Source: Dehalococcoidia bacterium UBA6808
Lineage (GTDB): Bacteria; Chloroflexota; Dehalococcoidia; GIF9; UBA5629
Assembly: GCA_002452695.1 (NCBI GenBank)
Contig: DKFA01000074.1
Coordinates: 1 to 9,416 of the forward strand
Direction of reading: 5' to 3'
Length of the DNA stretch: 9,416 nt
In this document: positions 1 to 6,568 of the stretch, piece by piece
Numbering within the stretch: position 1 is the stretch's first letter
Layout: each line of letters opens with the position of its first letter
Notes under the pieces: generated by a model
Told to the model about the DNA's origin: nothing
What the model saw: only the letters and a program-made list of their open reading frames with translations
The model's database searches: none
Position numbers and translations under genes: made by a program

Positions 1-909
1 GACCAGTTCCTGGACGGTGGGCACATCATTGATCAAGCCGATCACCTCTCCGGCGCTGATCATGCCGGCGTCGATCTCACCTTTTTCCATTAATGCCAGG
101 CCTCCCTGGCCGGAGATTAGCGGCGCCATCTCCTGTATGCTGGCGCCTTTTCTTTCCATCTCGGCTGCCTTTTGTGTAAGCGGGGTTTTAGCCACCCTCA
201 TTGTATTCTTGAAAGCCCGGAGCAGCAGTAAAGTATCCCTTTCGGTTAGCCCGGACAGCCAGTTCTTCACGCTGTCATGCAGAGGGGCTTCCCTTGTCAT
301 CATGAAGCGTGTACCCATATTGACACCTTCGGCGCCCAGCGCCAGTGCTGCCACCAGCCCCCTGCCGTCGGCGAAACCTCCGGAACCGATGACGGGCACC
401 TTGAGCCTGTCGGCGCAAATCGGGATCAATACCATAGAGGTTACATCATCCTCTCCCGGATGGCCGGCGCACTCGTAGCCGTCAATACTGATTACATCGC
501 AGCCCAGCATAACCGCTTTTTGAGCATGGGGCAACGATGTGCATTTGTGTATCAGCTTGATGCCTGCTGATTTCAGCCTGGAGACATACTTTTCGGGATT
601 GTTGCCTGCCGTCTCGACAATGGTTACACCCTCGCCGATGATAGTATCGATATAGGCATCGTAATTTATCTGTTTGAAAGTGGGTAAGAGGGTCAGATTG
701 ACGGCAAAAGGCGCGCTTGTCATAGACCTGATCTTTTTTATTTCGGCCGCTAAACTCCCAGGTGTGTCAAAGGTTAGCGCAGCCAGCGTTCCAAGACAGC
801 CGGCGTTGGATACCGCTGAAACGAGTTCGGCTCGTGTGACCCACATCATGGCAGCCTGCATGATGGGGTATTTGATGCCCATTAGTTCAGTAAATCTGGT
901 CTTAAACAT
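1..909 (-). CDS. Nitronate monooxygenase / 2-nitropropane dioxygenase family FMN enzyme (3' end outside window)
   Basis: Translating the minus strand from the ATG at 909 gives 303 residues with no stop before the left edge. The family usually has about 310-330 residues, so only a short C-terminal tail is probably missing. Seen: the N-terminal barrel strand YPIMQAAM (14-21), the active-site block GYECAGHPGEDD (144-155) with the conserved histidine H150, and the FMN-phosphate-binding segments IGSGGFADG (174-182) and GVNMGTRFM (195-203). Known: these are cytosolic TIM-barrel flavoproteins. Characterised members oxidise alkyl nitronates, and relatives include FabK-type enoyl-ACP reductases. The GYECAGHPGEDD subtype is common in anaerobes and environmental genomes, and its physiological substrate is mostly unknown. 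An AGGGGG ribosome binding site lies 9 nt before the ATG, and a good promoter lies upstream. Family assignment is firm; substrate is not predictable. Confidence 0.9.
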   Translation of the reverse strand, partial: MFKTRFTELMGIKYPIMQAAMMWVTRAELVSAVSNAGCLGTLAALTFDTPGSLAAEIKKIRSMTSAPFAVNLTLLPTFKQINYDAYIDTIIGEGVTIVETAGNNPEKYVSRLKSAGIKLIHKCTSLPHAQKAVMLGCDVISIDGYECAGHPGEDDVTSMVLIPICADRLKVPVIGSGGFADGRGLVAALALGAEGVNMGTRFMMTREAPLHDSVKNWLSGLTERDTLLLLRAFKNTMRVAKTPLTQKAAEMERKGASIQEMAPLISGQGGLALMEKGEIDAGMISAGEVIGLINDVPTVQELV

Positions 910-936
910 ATTCAGAAGCCCCCTTTTTTGGTTGAT

Positions 937-965
937 AATGTAACACGGGCCTAAAAGGGTGTCAA
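937..965 (-). promoter_or_regulatory. Sigma70-type promoter for the nitronate monooxygenase gene
   Basis: On the minus strand a perfect -35 box TTGACA (965-960) is followed by a 17-nt spacer and TACATT (942-937, four of six consensus bases). Transcription would start near 930, leaving about a 20-nt leader that contains the AGGGGG ribosome binding site of the gene starting at 909. Confidence 0.6.
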
Positions 966-970
966 TTTTG

Positions 971-976
971 TATAAT
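971..976 (+). promoter_or_regulatory. -10 element (TATAAT) for ispH, close to its start codon
   Basis: A perfect TATAAT lies 6 nt before the ATG at 983. I see no convincing -35 box 16-18 nt upstream. If this is the -10 element, transcription would begin at or next to the ATG and the mRNA would be leaderless. It overlaps the divergent promoter of the left gene, so the two could interfere with each other. Confidence 0.45.
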
Positions 977-982
977 ATCAGC

Positions 983-1831
983 ATGGATATTCAGAAGGCC
1001 CGTGAGCTGGGTTTTTGTTTCGGTGTGCGTCGCGCTATCCGCATCATCGAGGCGGAGGCAGGCAAGGGACAGAGAATCGTTACACTGGGGCCTATCGTGC
1101 ATAATAAAACAGTTGTGTCCAGGCTGAAGGGTCTCGGTGTCGATGTAGTGGACAGCGTGGATGAGCTCAACGGGGGCATTACCGCCATCTCATCGCATGG
1201 CGTCTCTCCGGCTGTAATGGAAAAGATTTATGCTGCAGGCAATACTATGATCGATACTACCTGCCCGACGGTCAGGAGCGCGCAGCAGACGGCGCAGCGG
1301 CTGGCTAAAGCCGGCTTTGGTGTGATCATCTTCGGTGAAGAGCGGCACCCCGAGGTCAGGGGATTGCTCGGTTGGGCGGGAGAACATTCGCTGGCGTCTC
1401 AGGATGCTGATTCGATTGTGCTTGATAACCTGCCCAAACGCATCGGCATCATGGCGCAGACCACTCAGACACATGATGATTTTATCCGATTCAGCAACCG
1501 CCTGATGGAAAGGTTGTTGCCGCAGTCCAGGGAGATACGTGTGGTCAATACGCTTTGCCAGGAGACGCACAAGCGCCAATCGGCAGCGCAGGAGCTGGCC
1601 GGGCAGAGCGATCTTATGATCGTGGTCGGAGGGCATAATAGCGCCAATACAAGGCGCCTGGCTGAGGTATGCTCGACTGTGGTGGAGACTCACCATATCG
1701 AAAACGCCGGGGAGATAGATACCGTTTGGCTGACGGGCAAGAAGGCTGTGGGCATTACGGCAGGCGCTTCCACGCCGGATGAGGCCATTGAGCAGGTTAT
1801 TGAGCGAATCAGGTCAATTGCAGCCGGTTAG
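983..1831 (+). CDS. ispH: 4-hydroxy-3-methylbut-2-enyl diphosphate reductase (IspH)
   Basis: IspH performs the last step of the MEP isoprenoid pathway, reducing HMBPP to IPP and DMAPP with a [4Fe-4S] cluster in the cytosol. With the ATG at 983 the protein has 282 residues, within the usual range. All expected residues are visible. The cluster cysteines are C12 (GFCFGV), C94 (DTTCPTV) and C192 (NTLCQETHKRQ). The substrate histidines are H40 (PIVHN), H72 (SSHGV) and H122 (ERHPEV), with the proton-relay E124 beside it. Also present are the QTTQT threonines (159-163), S220/N222 (GGHNSANTRRL) and S263 (TAGASTPD). A GTG at 959 would add eight residues (MSILYNIS) but sits too close to any ribosome binding site and upstream of the likely -10 box, so I prefer 983. 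The TPR gene follows 16 nt later and is probably co-transcribed. The third cysteine motif reads TLCQETHKRQ where many homologues have TIC-x-ATxxRQ, a mild variation. Confidence 0.96.
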   Translation: MDIQKARELGFCFGVRRAIRIIEAEAGKGQRIVTLGPIVHNKTVVSRLKGLGVDVVDSVDELNGGITAISSHGVSPAVMEKIYAAGNTMIDTTCPTVRSAQQTAQRLAKAGFGVIIFGEERHPEVRGLLGWAGEHSLASQDADSIVLDNLPKRIGIMAQTTQTHDDFIRFSNRLMERLLPQSREIRVVNTLCQETHKRQSAAQELAGQSDLMIVVGGHNSANTRRLAEVCSTVVETHHIENAGEIDTVWLTGKKAVGITAGASTPDEAIEQVIERIRSIAAG

Positions 1832-1833
1832 GC

Positions 1834-1839
1834 GGAGGG
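1834..1839 (+). promoter_or_regulatory. Ribosome binding site deciding the TTG start of the TPR gene
   Basis: GGAGGG lies 8 nt before a TTG at 1848, just after the ispH stop. It supports initiation at this TTG rather than at the in-frame ATG at 1779, which lies inside ispH and would put 23 polar residues before the signal peptide. Confidence 0.7.
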
Positions 1840-1847
1840 TCGGCCAT

Positions 1848-3068
1848 TTGAAACGGTTTTTCCTTATTGTAATCGTATCAACCGCCCTGTTTATTTCCTG
1901 CCTGAGCCCTGCACAGCAGAAGCTGCAGGAGGGTGATGCATATCTGGATAAACAGGACTGGGATCAGGCCGTGGTCAGTTATAGCCTGGCTGGCGAGCTC
2001 GACCCGCAGCTAAAGCCTGCCGGGAAAATCGCTGCCGCTTATGCCGGCAAAGCGTCTTCATCATATAAAAACGCAGATTACGAGAGCGCTGTCTTCAATT
2101 TTAATAAGGCCGCTGCCTTTGACCCCCAGATTAAAGCGGATTTCGACCTGGGCTATGCATGTTACATGAGCGGCCTGTCCTATCTGGAAAAGGGCCTCTA
2201 TCAAGAGGCCCGGCAGGTGTTGGGTGAGGCCATTGCGCGTGGGTACGTCAAGCCGGAGGCCTATCTGGCGCGGGCGCAGGCCTATAACAAACTCGGCATG
2301 TACTCAGGCGCCATCGGCGATGCCACAGCTTGCCTGGATATCGATCCCGCTGCCGCCGGGGCTTATTATGAGCGCGGTTTCGCGTACCTGGCGTCAGGCG
2401 AGTATCAAAAATCTATCGCCGACCTGTCGCAGTCCATCGCCCTGGGGAGCAGTTTCAAGGACGTTTATTACTATCGCGGTCTGGCTTATAAAGAGGCTGG
2501 CGACTACCGGCGGGCGATAACCGATCTTAAGCGGGCTGTGGAGATTGGGCCTGTATCCACTGATGTCCTTGTGCAGCTTGGCCGGTGCTATTACCTCTCG
2601 ACGGATTACTATGCCGCTATCGAGCAGTTCACGCGGGCCATCGAGCTCAACGGTATCGATGTGGCAGTAGCCTTTAACGACAGAGCTGTCTGCCGGGGAA
2701 GGGTGGGCGAATACAACGCCGCCGTATCCGATTTGTCCATCCTGCTCAAAATGAAGCCGGCTTTCCCCCTTGCCTACTACAATCTGGGCGTGGTCTATAT
2801 GAAGATGAACCAGCCCCCGCCCGGCATTGAGAACCTGGATACCTATATTTGCCTGGATCGTTCCGATAAATACGGCTGCCTCGGTTTGGCCTACGGCTGG
2901 CGCAATCACAATATTGAGTATAATTTGTGCTGCAGCAGCAGGGCCGTGTCCGGTTATGTGCTCGACAGGTGCAACAGGCTGCTGTCGGATTATTTTGGCG
3001 GGCAGAGCATACCCTTCGAAAAAGATGCCCTCTACTTCGGCACGGACCAGGACAGGGTCTATTGGTAG
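1848..3068 (+). CDS. TPR-repeat protein, probable lipoprotein
   Basis: Starting at TTG 1848 gives 406 residues. The N-terminus is a classic export signal: K2-R3, a hydrophobic run (FFLIVIVSTALFI, 4-16), then ISC with C18. This is a plausible but imperfect lipobox, with F at -3. Eight or nine tetratricopeptide repeats follow from about residue 22 to 340, with typical spacing of Y/A-G-Y-x-A positions: about 22-55, 64-96, 104-136, 137-170, 171-204, 205-238, 239-272, 273-307, and a weak one at 308-341. The last ~65 residues are not TPR-like and carry several cysteines (C334, C344, C361, C362, C375). TPR solenoids are protein-docking scaffolds, here probably anchored on the outer face of the membrane. 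The gene sits 16 nt after ispH, most likely in one transcript, although no functional link to isoprenoid synthesis is evident. Partner and role are unknown. Confidence 0.85.
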   Translation: MKRFFLIVIVSTALFISCLSPAQQKLQEGDAYLDKQDWDQAVVSYSLAGELDPQLKPAGKIAAAYAGKASSSYKNADYESAVFNFNKAAAFDPQIKADFDLGYACYMSGLSYLEKGLYQEARQVLGEAIARGYVKPEAYLARAQAYNKLGMYSGAIGDATACLDIDPAAAGAYYERGFAYLASGEYQKSIADLSQSIALGSSFKDVYYYRGLAYKEAGDYRRAITDLKRAVEIGPVSTDVLVQLGRCYYLSTDYYAAIEQFTRAIELNGIDVAVAFNDRAVCRGRVGEYNAAVSDLSILLKMKPAFPLAYYNLGVVYMKMNQPPPGIENLDTYICLDRSDKYGCLGLAYGWRNHNIEYNLCCSSRAVSGYVLDRCNRLLSDYFGGQSIPFEKDALYFGTDQDRVYW

Positions 3069-3109
3069 AAGATAATTGGGGGATTTACTGAATTTACCCG
3101 GCGACTGAT

Positions 3110-3451
3110 TTAGCCCAGCTCGCTGGCCAGGCGTCTGCCGCCCAGTACGTGCATATGGATATGCGGCACGACCTGCGTCCCGTCCGGGCCGCAATTAACG
3201 ACCAGCCGGTAGCCGCTGTCGGCGATCTTTTCCTTCTCCGCCACCTTCCTGGCTACCAGCATCATCTTGCCGGCTAGCGCCTGGTCCCGGTCTGACAGGT
3301 CGTTGACCGAGGCTATATGTTTTTTAGGGATAATAACGACGTGCACGGGCGCCATGGGATGGATGTCTCTGAAGGCCAGAAAATCATCGTCCATGTATAC
3401 CACGTCTGCCGCTATCGATCCCGCCGCGATCTTACAGAATACACAGTCCAT
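3110..3451 (-). CDS. HIT (histidine triad) family nucleotide hydrolase, HinT/PKCI-like
   Basis: This 113-residue protein has the usual HinT length. It carries the signature triad HIHMH (97-101, H97, H99, H101 followed by VLGG), the upstream DIHPMAPVHVVIIPKKH block (29-45) and an N-terminal CVFC (C3, C6) that, with histidines, binds zinc in some bacterial members. HinT enzymes hydrolyse nucleoside 5'-phosphoramidates, including aminoacyl-adenylate by-products, and act as cytosolic homodimers. The start ATG lies 12 nt after the stop of the upstream Lrp-type gene and has no clear ribosome binding site, so translation may be coupled. It is the last gene of the minus-strand operon. It converges on the TPR gene with a 41-nt gap in which I see no convincing terminator. 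Confidence 0.93.
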   Translation of the reverse strand: MDCVFCKIAAGSIAADVVYMDDDFLAFRDIHPMAPVHVVIIPKKHIASVNDLSDRDQALAGKMMLVARKVAEKEKIADSGYRLVVNCGPDGTQVVPHIHMHVLGGRRLASELG

Positions 3452-3463
3452 GTCAGTATCAGT

Positions 3464-3703
3464 TTACGCGATTCTGATAGTTTGACAGGTAGTCGTCCTC
3501 TCGATTCCGCCGATCTTGTGAAACTGCTCGGTGATGAGCTTGCCAACCGTGTCCACCGATTCCCCTTCTACGACAGCGATAATATCATACGGGCCCATCA
3601 CGGCATCAACCGATTTGATACCTTCCAGCTTCTTGAGGGCGGTAAGGACCGTTTTCGTCTGACCGACTGAAGTTGTTATAAGTACAAATGCTTTGGCTGC
3701 CAT
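3464..3703 (-). CDS. Stand-alone Lrp/AsnC ligand-binding (RAM) domain protein
   Basis: The protein has 79 residues from the ATG at 3703, which has a strong GGAGGT ribosome binding site 6 nt upstream. An ATG at 3725 would add eight residues and has no such site. The sequence matches the C-terminal effector domain of Lrp/AsnC regulators: first strand AFVLITTSVG (5-14), a helix with ALKKLEG (22-28), the second strand with VMGPYDIIAVVEG (35-47, the GxYD turn), and the last strand ERTTTCQTIRI (68-78). No helix-turn-helix domain is present. Known: such lone RAM domains form ring-shaped oligomers that bind amino acids or other small molecules, and may modulate a partner regulator or enzyme. It sits 25 nt after the acyl-CoA enzyme gene and 12 nt before the HIT gene, suggesting it senses a metabolite linked to that operon (inference). 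Confidence 0.85.
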   Translation of the reverse strand: MAAKAFVLITTSVGQTKTVLTALKKLEGIKSVDAVMGPYDIIAVVEGESVDTVGKLITEQFHKIGGIERTTTCQTIRIA

Positions 3704-3728
3704 AGTCCCACCTCCGTTTCTTAGCATT

Positions 3729-4946
3729 TTAGCCTATAGTATCGGCTTTACGCAAGCTTTCAAGTTCAACGTCGGTATAGCCCAGTGACTTCAGTATCTC
3801 TTCTGTGTGTTCACCTGGATAAGGCGCCAGGCTGCGCACCTGCCCCGGCGTGCCGGATAGTTTGATGCTGATGCCTGGCTGTCTGACCTTGCCCAGCGTG
3901 GGATGGTCGAACTCCAGCAGCATCCGGCGGTGCAGCAGTTGTGGGTCGGTGATGACCTCGTCCAGAGAGTAGACCTTGCCCACCGGCACATCATGGGCAA
4001 TGAGATAATCGAACCATTCGTCTCTTGTCCTGGTCAGGAAGATAGCGCTGACCGCATCCTCCACCTCCTTCCATTTGGGGTCTACCGGTCCACTGATGAA
4101 ATGGGCAGCATTGAACGAGTAGCTTGTCAGGTCCTCGCGTCCGACGGCATTGCAGAAGTTCTCCCAGAACCATTTCTCCATGCAGCCCAGACTGATTAAT
4201 TTGCCGTCCTTTGTTGTGTAGGTTTTGTAATAAGGGTAGCCGCCTGCCAGCGCCCATTCGCCGCGGGGAAAAGTCAGTCCGGCGTCCAGGTGCATCTGCA
4301 GGAACCAGGTCATGATCGTGACAACGCTGTCGGTATAAGAGATATCCACCATCTGGCCTTTACCCGTGTGTTGCCTGGCTATAATGCCGGCCATGATGCC
4401 GAGAGCTCCATTGAGCGAAGCGCCGGCAAAATCCCCCAGCAAATTCAGGGGGATGGCGGGTGGCTGGCCTGGCCAGCCGATCAGGTTCAATGCTCCGGCC
4501 ATGGAGATATAGTTGATATCATGCCCCGGGTTCTGGCTGTAAGGCCCGTCCTGCCCATAACCGCTCAGCGAGCAGTAGATCAGGCGGGGATTGATCTTGC
4601 TCAATCTTTCGTAGTCTACACCCATGCGCTTGACTGCTCCGGGGCGGAAGCCTTCCACTACCACATCGGCATTTTCTGTCAGCCGGTAAAATATCTTTCT
4701 CCCCTCCTCTGATTTCAGGTTGAGCCTGACGCTTTTCTTATTACGATTGAGGGGGTTGGTGCGCTGTGTGTTATTGAGGGTTTCCGCTTCTTTTCCCCCG
4801 AAGAGCCCTGCCCCGCGTCCACCCGATTGTGGCAGCGGTTCCACTTTGATGATATCTGCGCCCAGATCGCCCAGTATCATGGTGCAAAGCTCTCCCGGCG
4901 GCAGATGCACAAGCTCGATGATCCGTATACCCTCAAGCGCCAGCAT
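3729..4946 (-). CDS. Family III CoA-transferase / alpha-methylacyl-CoA racemase-like enzyme (CaiB/BaiF family)
   Basis: The product has 405 residues from the ATG at 4946. I chose this start over the ATG at 4964 because AGGAG lies 6 nt upstream and the protein then begins MLALEGIRIIEL, as is typical of the family. The fold is recognisable from LGDLGADIIKVE (25-36), NADVVVEGFRPG (92-103) and SGYGQDGPYS (128-137). In mycobacterial alpha-methylacyl-CoA racemase the catalytic set is H126, D156 and E241. Here H142 (GHDINY), D172 (NLLGDF) and E257 (GCMEKWF) occur with the same spacings of 30 and 115 residues. D172 also aligns with the nucleophilic aspartate of formyl-CoA transferase. I therefore favour a racemase of branched acyl-CoA thioesters over a transferase, but the substrate cannot be read from sequence. 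It is the first gene of a three-gene operon with a visible promoter. Confidence 0.88.
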   Translation of the reverse strand: MLALEGIRIIELVHLPPGELCTMILGDLGADIIKVEPLPQSGGRGAGLFGGKEAETLNNTQRTNPLNRNKKSVRLNLKSEEGRKIFYRLTENADVVVEGFRPGAVKRMGVDYERLSKINPRLIYCSLSGYGQDGPYSQNPGHDINYISMAGALNLIGWPGQPPAIPLNLLGDFAGASLNGALGIMAGIIARQHTGKGQMVDISYTDSVVTIMTWFLQMHLDAGLTFPRGEWALAGGYPYYKTYTTKDGKLISLGCMEKWFWENFCNAVGREDLTSYSFNAAHFISGPVDPKWKEVEDAVSAIFLTRTRDEWFDYLIAHDVPVGKVYSLDEVITDPQLLHRRMLLEFDHPTLGKVRQPGISIKLSGTPGQVRSLAPYPGEHTEEILKSLGYTDVELESLRKADTIG

Positions 4947-4982
4947 AGGCCTCTCCTGTGCCATACTCCTGGAAGTCAGATA

Positions 4983-5011
4983 ATATTACAGGCAATATGA
5001 GGAGAAGTCAA
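4983..5011 (-). promoter_or_regulatory. Promoter of the acyl-CoA enzyme / RAM domain / HIT operon
   Basis: On the minus strand TTGACT (5011-5006, five of six consensus bases) is followed by exactly 17 nt and TAATAT (4988-4983, four of six). The expected start near 4976 leaves a leader of about 30 nt before the ATG at 4946 but only about 12 nt before the one at 4964, which supports the 4946 start. Confidence 0.55.
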
Positions 5012-5104
5012 TGAAACGCATTGCGCCATAATTATTGTTACCGAAAGGACGGCTTAATAACTGCTCGAGCTTTGTGCGTCGGCAAGGGCGCGCTGCCGGT
5101 ATGG

Positions 5105-5980
5105 CTATTCGCTGTCTATCACCGGCTTGATGTTGTTGAGAATCCTGATGACGGCAGCATCCTGGTTGAGCGTGTAGAAGTGGAAGCAGCGTACGCCGTT
5201 TTCCCACAGATCAAGACACTGCTCGGTGGCCAGGTCGATGCCTGCCTTGACCACGTCCGAGGGATCTTCCATCTCCTCGAATCTTGTATAGATCGGGATG
5301 GGAATCTCCACGCCGCTCATCTCGCTGAAGTGTTCCACTTTGGCGAAATCGGTGATCGGCATGATGCCGGCTATGATCGGGATGGTGATACCGACCTGCT
5401 CAAAGCGGTCCATCATCTCGTAAAAATAGAAGTTATCGAAAAACATCTGCGTGATCGCGAACTCGGCGCCCTCTTTTATTTTCTGCTTGGCGAAGCCGGT
5501 GTCTACGCCGAGATTGGGTGATTCCATGTGCCCCTCAGGGTATACGGCAACGCCGGTGCAGAAGCTGTTATAGGACCTGATGAACCTGACCAGGTCGGAG
5601 GCGTAGCGAAAGTGCGTCTCGCCGTCGAAGAGCTCGGGGCCGTATTCATCGGGGTCTCCTCTCAAAGCCAGGATGTTCTCAATGCCCAGGTCCCGATAGT
5701 AGTTGATTACAGGCTCCAGTTCGCTCTTGCGCGGGTCGGCGCAGGTAATGTGCGGCATCACTGTCAGGTTGGCGCGCCCATGCAGCTTTTTCACGATTTG
5801 TCTGGTCTTGTCCAGTGTGTTAGGGCCGGCGTGTTGGGTCACCGATACGAATGAGGGATGATAGGCCGTCAGGTTTTCAACGCGCTGGAACAGCTTCTCC
5901 TCACCGGCGGGCGTATTGGGCGGAAAGAACTCGAAGGAAAGGCTCCTGCCGCTGGTCCTGATGATTTCACTTATCTTCAT
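5105..5980 (-). CDS. metF: 5,10-methylenetetrahydrofolate reductase (MetF)
   Basis: MetF reduces methylene-THF to methyl-THF with an FAD cofactor in a TIM barrel. The product feeds methionine synthesis and, in anaerobes with a Wood-Ljungdahl pathway, the methyl branch. From the ATG at 5980 the protein is 291 residues, the normal bacterial MetF length. Residues equivalent to E. coli E28, D120 and Q183 are visible: E17 in SFEFFPP, D109 in LALRGDP, and Q178 in ITQMFFDN. Other hallmarks are SVTQHAG (46-52), PHITCADP (76-83) and VAVYPEGH (144-151). The reading frame stays open to 6106, but the extra residues are not family-like and lie upstream of the likely promoter. Only a weak GGGA precedes the ATG. 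Cultured Dehalococcoides are known for lacking a classical metF, so its presence points to a different Dehalococcoidia lineage or another phylum (inference). Confidence 0.95.
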   Translation of the reverse strand: MKISEIIRTSGRSLSFEFFPPNTPAGEEKLFQRVENLTAYHPSFVSVTQHAGPNTLDKTRQIVKKLHGRANLTVMPHITCADPRKSELEPVINYYRDLGIENILALRGDPDEYGPELFDGETHFRYASDLVRFIRSYNSFCTGVAVYPEGHMESPNLGVDTGFAKQKIKEGAEFAITQMFFDNFYFYEMMDRFEQVGITIPIIAGIMPITDFAKVEHFSEMSGVEIPIPIYTRFEEMEDPSDVVKAGIDLATEQCLDLWENGVRCFHFYTLNQDAAVIRILNNIKPVIDSE

Positions 5981-6001
5981 GGCTGTCCCAAAACGATGCT
6001 T

Positions 6002-6030
6002 ATCATACAATCGGGATAGACTAAAAGCAA
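6002..6030 (-). promoter_or_regulatory. Probable metF promoter
   Basis: On the minus strand TTGCTT (6030-6025, three of six consensus bases) is followed by 17 nt and TATGAT (6007-6002, five of six). Transcription would start near 5995, leaving about a 15-nt leader before the ATG at 5980. Confidence 0.45.
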
Positions 6031-6050
6031 GTATTCCGATTTTAAGCAAA

Positions 6051-6129
6051 TTCCAAAAACCAGATACCAAACAAGCGACAAAAATCCCTTTTCTATAATA
6101 AGACAAATGTTCTAATATATGAAACGATA
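6051..6129. repeat. AT-rich intergenic element, degenerate copy related to the one at 6569-6674
   Basis: This stretch between metF and the small membrane ORF is AT-rich and carries two blocks also present before the large terminase gene. CCAGATACCAAA (6060-6071) matches CCAAATACCAAA (6569-6580) at 11 of 12 bases. The 20-nt block at 6110-6129 matches 6599-6618 at 17 of 20. The blocks start 50 nt apart here and 30 nt apart in the other copy. No clear palindrome remains here. A perfect TATAAT at 6094-6099 could serve as a -10 box for the plus-strand genes, but I see no good -35. Confidence 0.5.
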
Positions 6130-6132
6130 GTC

Positions 6133-6255
6133 ATGTCATTATTTGAAAAAGCCTTACAGCAACAGAACTATGAATTGGCAGCTCTTGCCATTGTCTACGG
6201 CATGCTGATTGTGATTTATGACGGAAAAAAGAAAACGCGGCGCTCAAAAAGGTAA
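6133..6255 (+). CDS. Small single-span membrane protein (40 aa), hypothetical
   Basis: An ATG at 6133 opens a 40-residue frame ending in TAA at 6253-6255. The product has a short polar N-terminus (MSLFEKALQQQNY), one hydrophobic segment long enough to span a membrane (ELAALAIVYGMLIVIY, 14-29), and a strongly basic tail (GKKKTRRSKR, 31-40). It overlaps the first 38 nt of the TerS-like gene in another frame, the tight packing seen in phage operons. I see no good ribosome binding site. It could be a small phage-type membrane protein or a chance frame. The charge and hydrophobicity layout (positive inside after the span) and position directly before TerS argue mildly for a real gene. I do not recognise a family with certainty. 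Confidence 0.45.
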   Translation: MSLFEKALQQQNYELAALAIVYGMLIVIYDGKKKTRRSKR

Positions 6256-6565
6256 TCAGAATGCGCGCAAACACGGATTTTACAGCAAAGCGCTGGACCG
6301 GACTCAGCAACTGCAGTTACAGAAAGCCGGTGAAGTCGAGGGACTGGATCAGGAGATCGCTGTGCTCCGGGTAAAGTTGCTTTCGTTGATCGATGAGCAT
6401 CCTGAACGGGTAGACCTCCAGATAAAGGCCGCCAATACCATCGCCAGCCTGGTCAAGATCCGCTACAGCATCTCCAAAGAACAGAAGAAGAGCCTCAAGG
6501 AGGCCATTGCCAAGGTTCTCACCGAACTGGCCGTGCCCCTGGGAGTCAAAACATTCCTGAAATAA
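6218..6565 (+). CDS. TerS-like small protein with KGNQNARKHGFYS motif (putative terminase small subunit)
   Basis: This 115-residue protein begins with a basic, low-structure segment (KRGAQKGNQNARKHGFYSK, residues 6-24). The form GAxKGNxNAxKHGFYS is widespread in phage and mobile-element proteins, usually encoded just before a large terminase gene. The rest is predicted helical with heptad-like spacing (about 37-60 and 66-103: EGLDQEIAVLRVKLLSLIDE, AANTIASLVKIRYSISK), as expected for an oligomerising DNA-recognition subunit. Known: small terminases bind the packaging site and regulate the large subunit. The large terminase gene starts 121 nt later on the same strand, across a palindromic repeat. 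No clear ribosome binding site precedes the ATG at 6218. The assignment rests on the N-terminal motif and on the neighbour; small terminases diverge too much for certainty. Confidence 0.6.
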   Translation: MTEKRKRGAQKGNQNARKHGFYSKALDRTQQLQLQKAGEVEGLDQEIAVLRVKLLSLIDEHPERVDLQIKAANTIASLVKIRYSISKEQKKSLKEAIAKVLTELAVPLGVKTFLK

Positions 6566-6568
6566 ATG

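Noticed and set aside
3069..3109. A terminator between the convergent TPR and HIT genes (GGGGGATTTACTGAATTTACCC).
   Set aside because: Only about three G-C pairs form before mismatches, and there is no adjacent T-run of useful length.
2394..3194. A 266-codon open frame on the minus strand opposite the TPR gene.
   Set aside because: It is antisense to well-conserved TPR coding sequence, crosses into the HIT gene, and its translation has no recognisable domain; it is a shadow of GC-rich coding DNA.
5981..6106. N-terminal extension of MetF (about 42 residues with a hydrophobic stretch, resembling a signal or membrane anchor).
   Set aside because: MetF proteins begin near the EFFPP motif, the extension is not family-like, it overlaps the probable -10/-35 boxes, and the ATG at 5980 gives the usual length.
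6223..6231. A-AAA-AAG slippery heptamer in the frame of the 40-aa membrane ORF, suggesting programmed frameshifting into the TerS-like gene.
   Set aside because: The heptamer is in the right phase for a -1 slip, but the TerS-like frame is +1 relative to the small ORF. A -1 slip would enter a third frame that merely runs to a stop near 6370. No downstream stem was evident either.
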